Notes under the pieces: model-generated | Databases searched by the model: none | Told to the model about the DNA's origin: nothing | Seen by the model: only the letters and a program-made list of their open reading frames with translations | Part shown: piece after piece, positions 5,015-6,423 of the stretch | Layout of the letters: the number at the start of each line of letters is the position of its first letter | Position numbering within the stretch: the stretch's first letter is position 1 | Origin: Clostridiales bacterium | GTDB lineage: Bacteria > Bacillota > Clostridia > Caldicoprobacterales > DTU083 | Length of the DNA: 6,423 nucleotides | Direction of reading: 5' to 3' | NCBI GenBank assembly: GCA_012512335.1 | Contig: JAAZEK010000530.1 | Span: 1 to 6,423 of the forward strand | Position numbers and translations under genes: made by a program

Positions 5015-5395
5015 ATGAAAAAAGATAAAGTAGTAGGCGCGATGGTTTGGCTTGTGCCAGATTGTTTCTACCCTTCCATCAGTAGCCCAGGTCATTATGT
5101 AAGTCATGAGGCAATTTGTGTACTTAATACATCCAAAGACGATGCCCATATTAATTTAACCCTGTATTTTGAAGACAGGGAACCTGTACGAAGCTTTAAG
5201 ACCACTTGCATGGGAGAGCGAACTCATCATGTCAGGTTGGACCAAATCAGGGATGATGATGGAAAGTCTATACCACAGGATGTTCCATATGCAATCATGA
5301 TAGAAAGCGATATACCTATAGTTGTCCAATATAGTAGGCTGGATACTACACAGGCAGAAATGGGCTTGATGACAACTATGGCTCATCCAATTTAG
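5015..5395 (+). CDS. Sensory rhodopsin transducer (ASRT) family protein, 126 aa
   Basis: Single-domain beta-rich soluble protein of the family named after the Anabaena sensory rhodopsin transducer, a tetramer. The wider superfamily has been proposed to bind small molecules, and most bacterial members occur without a rhodopsin. The family pattern runs along the whole length: VWLVPDCFYPS (11-21), SHEAICVLNTS (30-40), DAHINLTLYFEDREPV (43-58), ERTHHVRLDQI (68-78), DVPYAIMIESDIPIVVQYSR (89-108) followed by LDTTQ, and a short TTMAHPI tail. It is full length with no signal peptide or membrane segment. GAAGGA (5003-5008) is 6 nt before the ATG. It lies 72 nt after the M15 peptidase gene with no terminator between, so the two may share a transcript. 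No rhodopsin gene is in the window; the ligand and partner are unknown. Confidence 0.9.
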   Translation: MKKDKVVGAMVWLVPDCFYPSISSPGHYVSHEAICVLNTSKDDAHINLTLYFEDREPVRSFKTTCMGERTHHVRLDQIRDDDGKSIPQDVPYAIMIESDIPIVVQYSRLDTTQAEMGLMTTMAHPI

Positions 5396-5424
5396 CCATT
5401 TTAAGAACTTAATAATGAAATGCA

Positions 5425-5542
5425 GTGGATAAAGTAGTGAACTCGTTTTGCCTTAAGCAAAACATGGGATTCAGATGGAAATGCTACTCCACTTGAATTA
5501 ATAAGAGTGAACTCGCTTATAGAAGTGGGAGTTCTGACGTAG
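5425..5542 (+). mobile_element. Structured non-coding segment, possible decayed right end of an IS200/IS605 (TnpB) element
   Basis: Seen: GTTTTGC (5445-5451) and GCAAAAC (5457-5463) form a perfect 7-bp hairpin. CTCCACTT (5487-5494) pairs with AAGTGGGAG (5523-5531, one bulge) and encloses ATAAG/CTTAT (5501-5505 with 5516-5520). AGTGAACTCG occurs twice (5436-5445 and 5506-5515), and GAGTTC at 5529-5534 is complementary to its GAACTC part. The frame from 5441 is open to a TAG at 5540-5542 and reads NATPLELIRVNSLIEVG near its end. A short coding tail that folds into a hairpin ending in GTGGGAGTTC is reminiscent of the tnpB 3' end and guide-RNA scaffold of IS200/IS605 elements. The rest of tnpB is absent (stops TAG 5435 and TGA 5438 precede the open stretch). 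The IS assignment is inference; another structured RNA is possible. Confidence 0.35.
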
Positions 5543-5605
5543 GATAAATTGTAAAATAAAGTATTTTTAATTAAAATTAGTTATATAGTGAAACTTTATA
5601 CACAT

Positions 5606-5653
5606 ATAAACGTCTTATATTATGAGTGATGATATAGGGCGTTTATTATTTTG
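5606..5653 (+). terminator. 18-bp hairpin with T-rich tail, probable terminator
   Basis: Positions 5606-5623 pair with 5629-5646 without a break: ATAAACG with CGTTTAT at the base, then eleven further pairs of which three are G-U, around the 5-nt loop GAGTG. The following TATTTTG is a modest T-tract. It could end the transcript of the ASRT gene 210 nt upstream or of the structured segment before it. The G-U pairs favour the plus strand, since the minus-strand RNA would have A-C mismatches there. Confidence 0.6.
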
Positions 5654-5677
5654 TAGAATGTACCCTATAGTTATAAG

Positions 5678-5711
5678 CTGTATTCATAGCTGCAATCTGT
5701 ATTCATATAAT
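5678..5711 (+). promoter_or_regulatory. Promoter with overlapping 11-nt direct repeats, upstream of the small membrane protein
   Basis: TTCATA (5683-5688) and a perfect TATAAT (5706-5711) are spaced by exactly 17 nt, a good sigma-A arrangement. CTGTATTCATA occurs at 5678-5688 and again at 5697-5707, 19 nt apart. The first copy contains the -35 and the second runs into the -10. Transcription would start near 5718, leaving a leader of about 42 nt to the AGGAG site at 5760. Repeats two helical turns apart and overlapping both promoter elements suggest a repressor site. Confidence 0.55.
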
Positions 5712-5772
5712 AATTGAAGCCTCATAAGATAGAGTAATCGCTCATTTATTAGAATGGATAGGAGTAGGTATT

Positions 5773-5958
5773 ATGTGGGATGTAATAAAAAGTTTATGGG
5801 AGAGTAAGTATCTTAAGTCAGCTCTATATTTAGCTTTTATGCTTATATTGATGGGTTTTGGTGTTGCAGTTATATTTCGTGTATTAGGATTGGCATTTGA
5901 AAGAGTTAAAGAAATTGTGTCAATCTCTATGATTCTGTTCGGATCACACTTTTTATGA
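5773..5958 (+). CDS. Small single-span membrane protein of unknown function, 61 aa
   Basis: I do not recognise this protein. It has a short amphipathic start MWDVIKSLWESKYLKS (1-16), a hydrophobic segment ALYLAFMLILMGFGVAVIF (17-35) long enough to cross the membrane, a basic stretch with Arg36 and Arg44-Lys46, and a second weaker hydrophobic piece at 49-58. The case for a real gene rests on an AGGAG ribosome binding site (5760-5764) 8 nt before the ATG and on the well-formed promoter at 5683-5711. Lysines at 6, 12 and 15 before the span and Arg/Lys after it leave the topology unclear. The C-terminus stops 33 nt before repeat copy B, so truncation by insertion of the repeat is possible but not shown. 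Confidence 0.6.
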   Translation: MWDVIKSLWESKYLKSALYLAFMLILMGFGVAVIFRVLGLAFERVKEIVSISMILFGSHFL

Positions 5959-5990
5959 CAACCACTTTACATACTTATATGTTATTCTGC

Positions 5991-6112
5991 AAATACGTTG
6001 ATTCTCCATTACTACTACAAATCCTATATTTTCAGCTGATATGAGCTCTAGATTGATTCGTGATGGCAACAGCGACTGGAATATATTTATTATTTTAATT
6101 TCCTAGTGAACA
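5991..6112 (+). repeat. Intergenic repeat, copy B (inverted relative to copy A at 952-1089)
   Basis: This segment contains the 59-nt core 6038-6096, identical to the reverse complement of 967-1025. Weaker matches continue outside it: AAATACGTT at 5991-5999 and AGTGAACA at 6105-6112. A near-palindrome TAGTG/CACTG spans about 6104-6121. It lies between the small membrane gene and the promoter of the MFS gene and contains no reading frame of note. With copy A it brackets about 5 kb in head-to-head orientation. Confidence 0.85.
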
Positions 6113-6175
6113 ATAACCACTGAGTTAACCTGCATTTCAACAGTAGAAGTTGTGATATCTATATTTCTGTTTCTT

Positions 6176-6184
6176 TGATATAAT
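6176..6184 (+). promoter_or_regulatory. Extended -10 promoter upstream of the MFS gene
   Basis: TGATATAAT (6176-6184) is a perfect TATAAT with the extended TG motif one base upstream. No -35 fits at 16-18 nt, which extended -10 promoters can tolerate. Transcription would begin near 6191, inside the left arm of the hairpin at 6188-6223, so the hairpin in RNA made from this promoter would lack its outermost pairs. Confidence 0.45.
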
Positions 6185-6187
6185 ATA

Positions 6188-6230
6188 CGGTGTTTGGTAC
6201 ACATTAATGTGTATAGGACACCGATTTTTT
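6188..6230 (+). terminator. Hairpin with T-run containing a 16-nt palindrome, terminator or attenuator before the MFS gene
   Basis: CGGTGT (6188-6193) pairs with ACACCG (6218-6223). Inside, after a 4x4 internal loop, lies the perfect palindrome TACACATTAATGTGTA (6198-6213). ATTTTTT (6224-6230) follows, so this has the form of a rho-independent terminator on the plus strand. It may end transcripts from the small membrane gene. Because it lies between a promoter-like -10 (6179-6184) and the MFS start codon, it could also act as an attenuator, and the palindrome could be a repressor operator. Confidence 0.65.
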
Positions 6231-6273
6231 ACGTAGAAATTATTTTGTATATATTATTTTAAGGATGAAACAG

Positions 6274-6423
6274 ATGAACAAAGAAACAAGAAACTATATA
6301 TTAATGTTTTGGGATCCTATATCCTTCGTAGCTGCCATGGCTTTTATCTCAATAAATGCAGTCATCCCCAATTTTTTAAATGAGCTGGGTGCCTCTGCTT
6401 TCCAAATCAGCCTTGCTAGTGCC
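6274..6423 (+). CDS. Major facilitator superfamily transporter, N-terminal part (first 50 aa)
   Basis: The frame is open to the end of the window, so only the first 50 residues are visible. After a short polar start (MNKETRNYI) comes a hydrophobic helix with the look of MFS helix 1, FVAAMAFISINAVIPNFLNE (18-37), followed by LGASAFQISLASA (38-50), which resembles the common MFS loop and start of helix 2. AAGGA (6261-6265) is 8 nt before ATG-6274; an in-frame ATG at 6265 overlaps that site and is less likely. Substrate cannot be inferred. It is preceded by a terminator-like hairpin and a palindrome that may control it. Confidence 0.7.
   Translation, partial: MNKETRNYILMFWDPISFVAAMAFISINAVIPNFLNELGASAFQISLASA

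Noticed and set aside
5156..5386. 76-residue minus-strand frame inside the ASRT gene
   Set aside because: The plus strand matches the ASRT family along its whole length; the antisense frame is a by-product.
5396..5772. CRISPR array in the repeat-rich intergenic region
   Set aside because: The repeats are two copies of 10-11 nt only, without regular spacers or array structure.

Overview
The window is AT-rich DNA that looks like a low-GC Gram-positive spore former, probably a clostridium. The grounds are a Spo0E-like gene, strong AGGAG-type ribosome binding sites, sigma-A-like promoters, a 5S rRNA-tRNA-Asn(GTT) junction with encoded CCA, and protein sequences of Firmicutes type. The genus cannot be fixed from this sequence; an Alkaliphilus-like organism would fit but is a guess.

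Layout. Positions 1-213 are the tail of an rRNA operon: the 3' part of 5S rRNA, tRNA-Asn, and a terminator that can work on both strands. Next come two divergent regulators. A 53-residue Spo0E-like protein (minus strand) has its own promoter and a TTG start set by the Shine-Dalgarno sequence. A 128-residue XRE-type repressor lies on the plus strand. Positions 1300-5395 hold four plus-strand genes: a YwrD-like gamma-glutamyltransferase family enzyme, a Gfo/Idh/MocA oxidoreductase, an M15 (VanY/VanXY-like) D-Ala-D-Ala peptidase with no signal peptide, and a stand-alone member of the Anabaena sensory rhodopsin transducer (ASRT) family. A terminator at about 4181-4224 separates the first pair from the second pair, so this is not one operon. 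Positions 5396-5772 are non-coding but structured: a folded segment that may be the decayed right end of an IS200/IS605 (TnpB) element, an 18-bp hairpin, and a promoter overlapped by direct repeats. A 61-residue single-span membrane protein follows, and the window ends in the first 50 codons of an MFS transporter.

The most striking structure is a pair of inverted intergenic repeats (about 952-1089 and 5991-6112). They share a 59-nt core that is identical base for base (967-1025 against 6038-6096), with diverged flanks, and they bracket the whole block from ggt to the small membrane gene. They look like copies of a small non-autonomous repeat and could act as substrates for inversion of the roughly 5-kb block.

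How the genes work together is uncertain. A gamma-glutamyl hydrolase, a sugar-type dehydrogenase, a D-Ala-D-Ala peptidase and a proposed small-molecule-binding protein could fit scavenging or turnover of amino-acid, wall or sugar compounds. That is inference from gene neighbourhood only.
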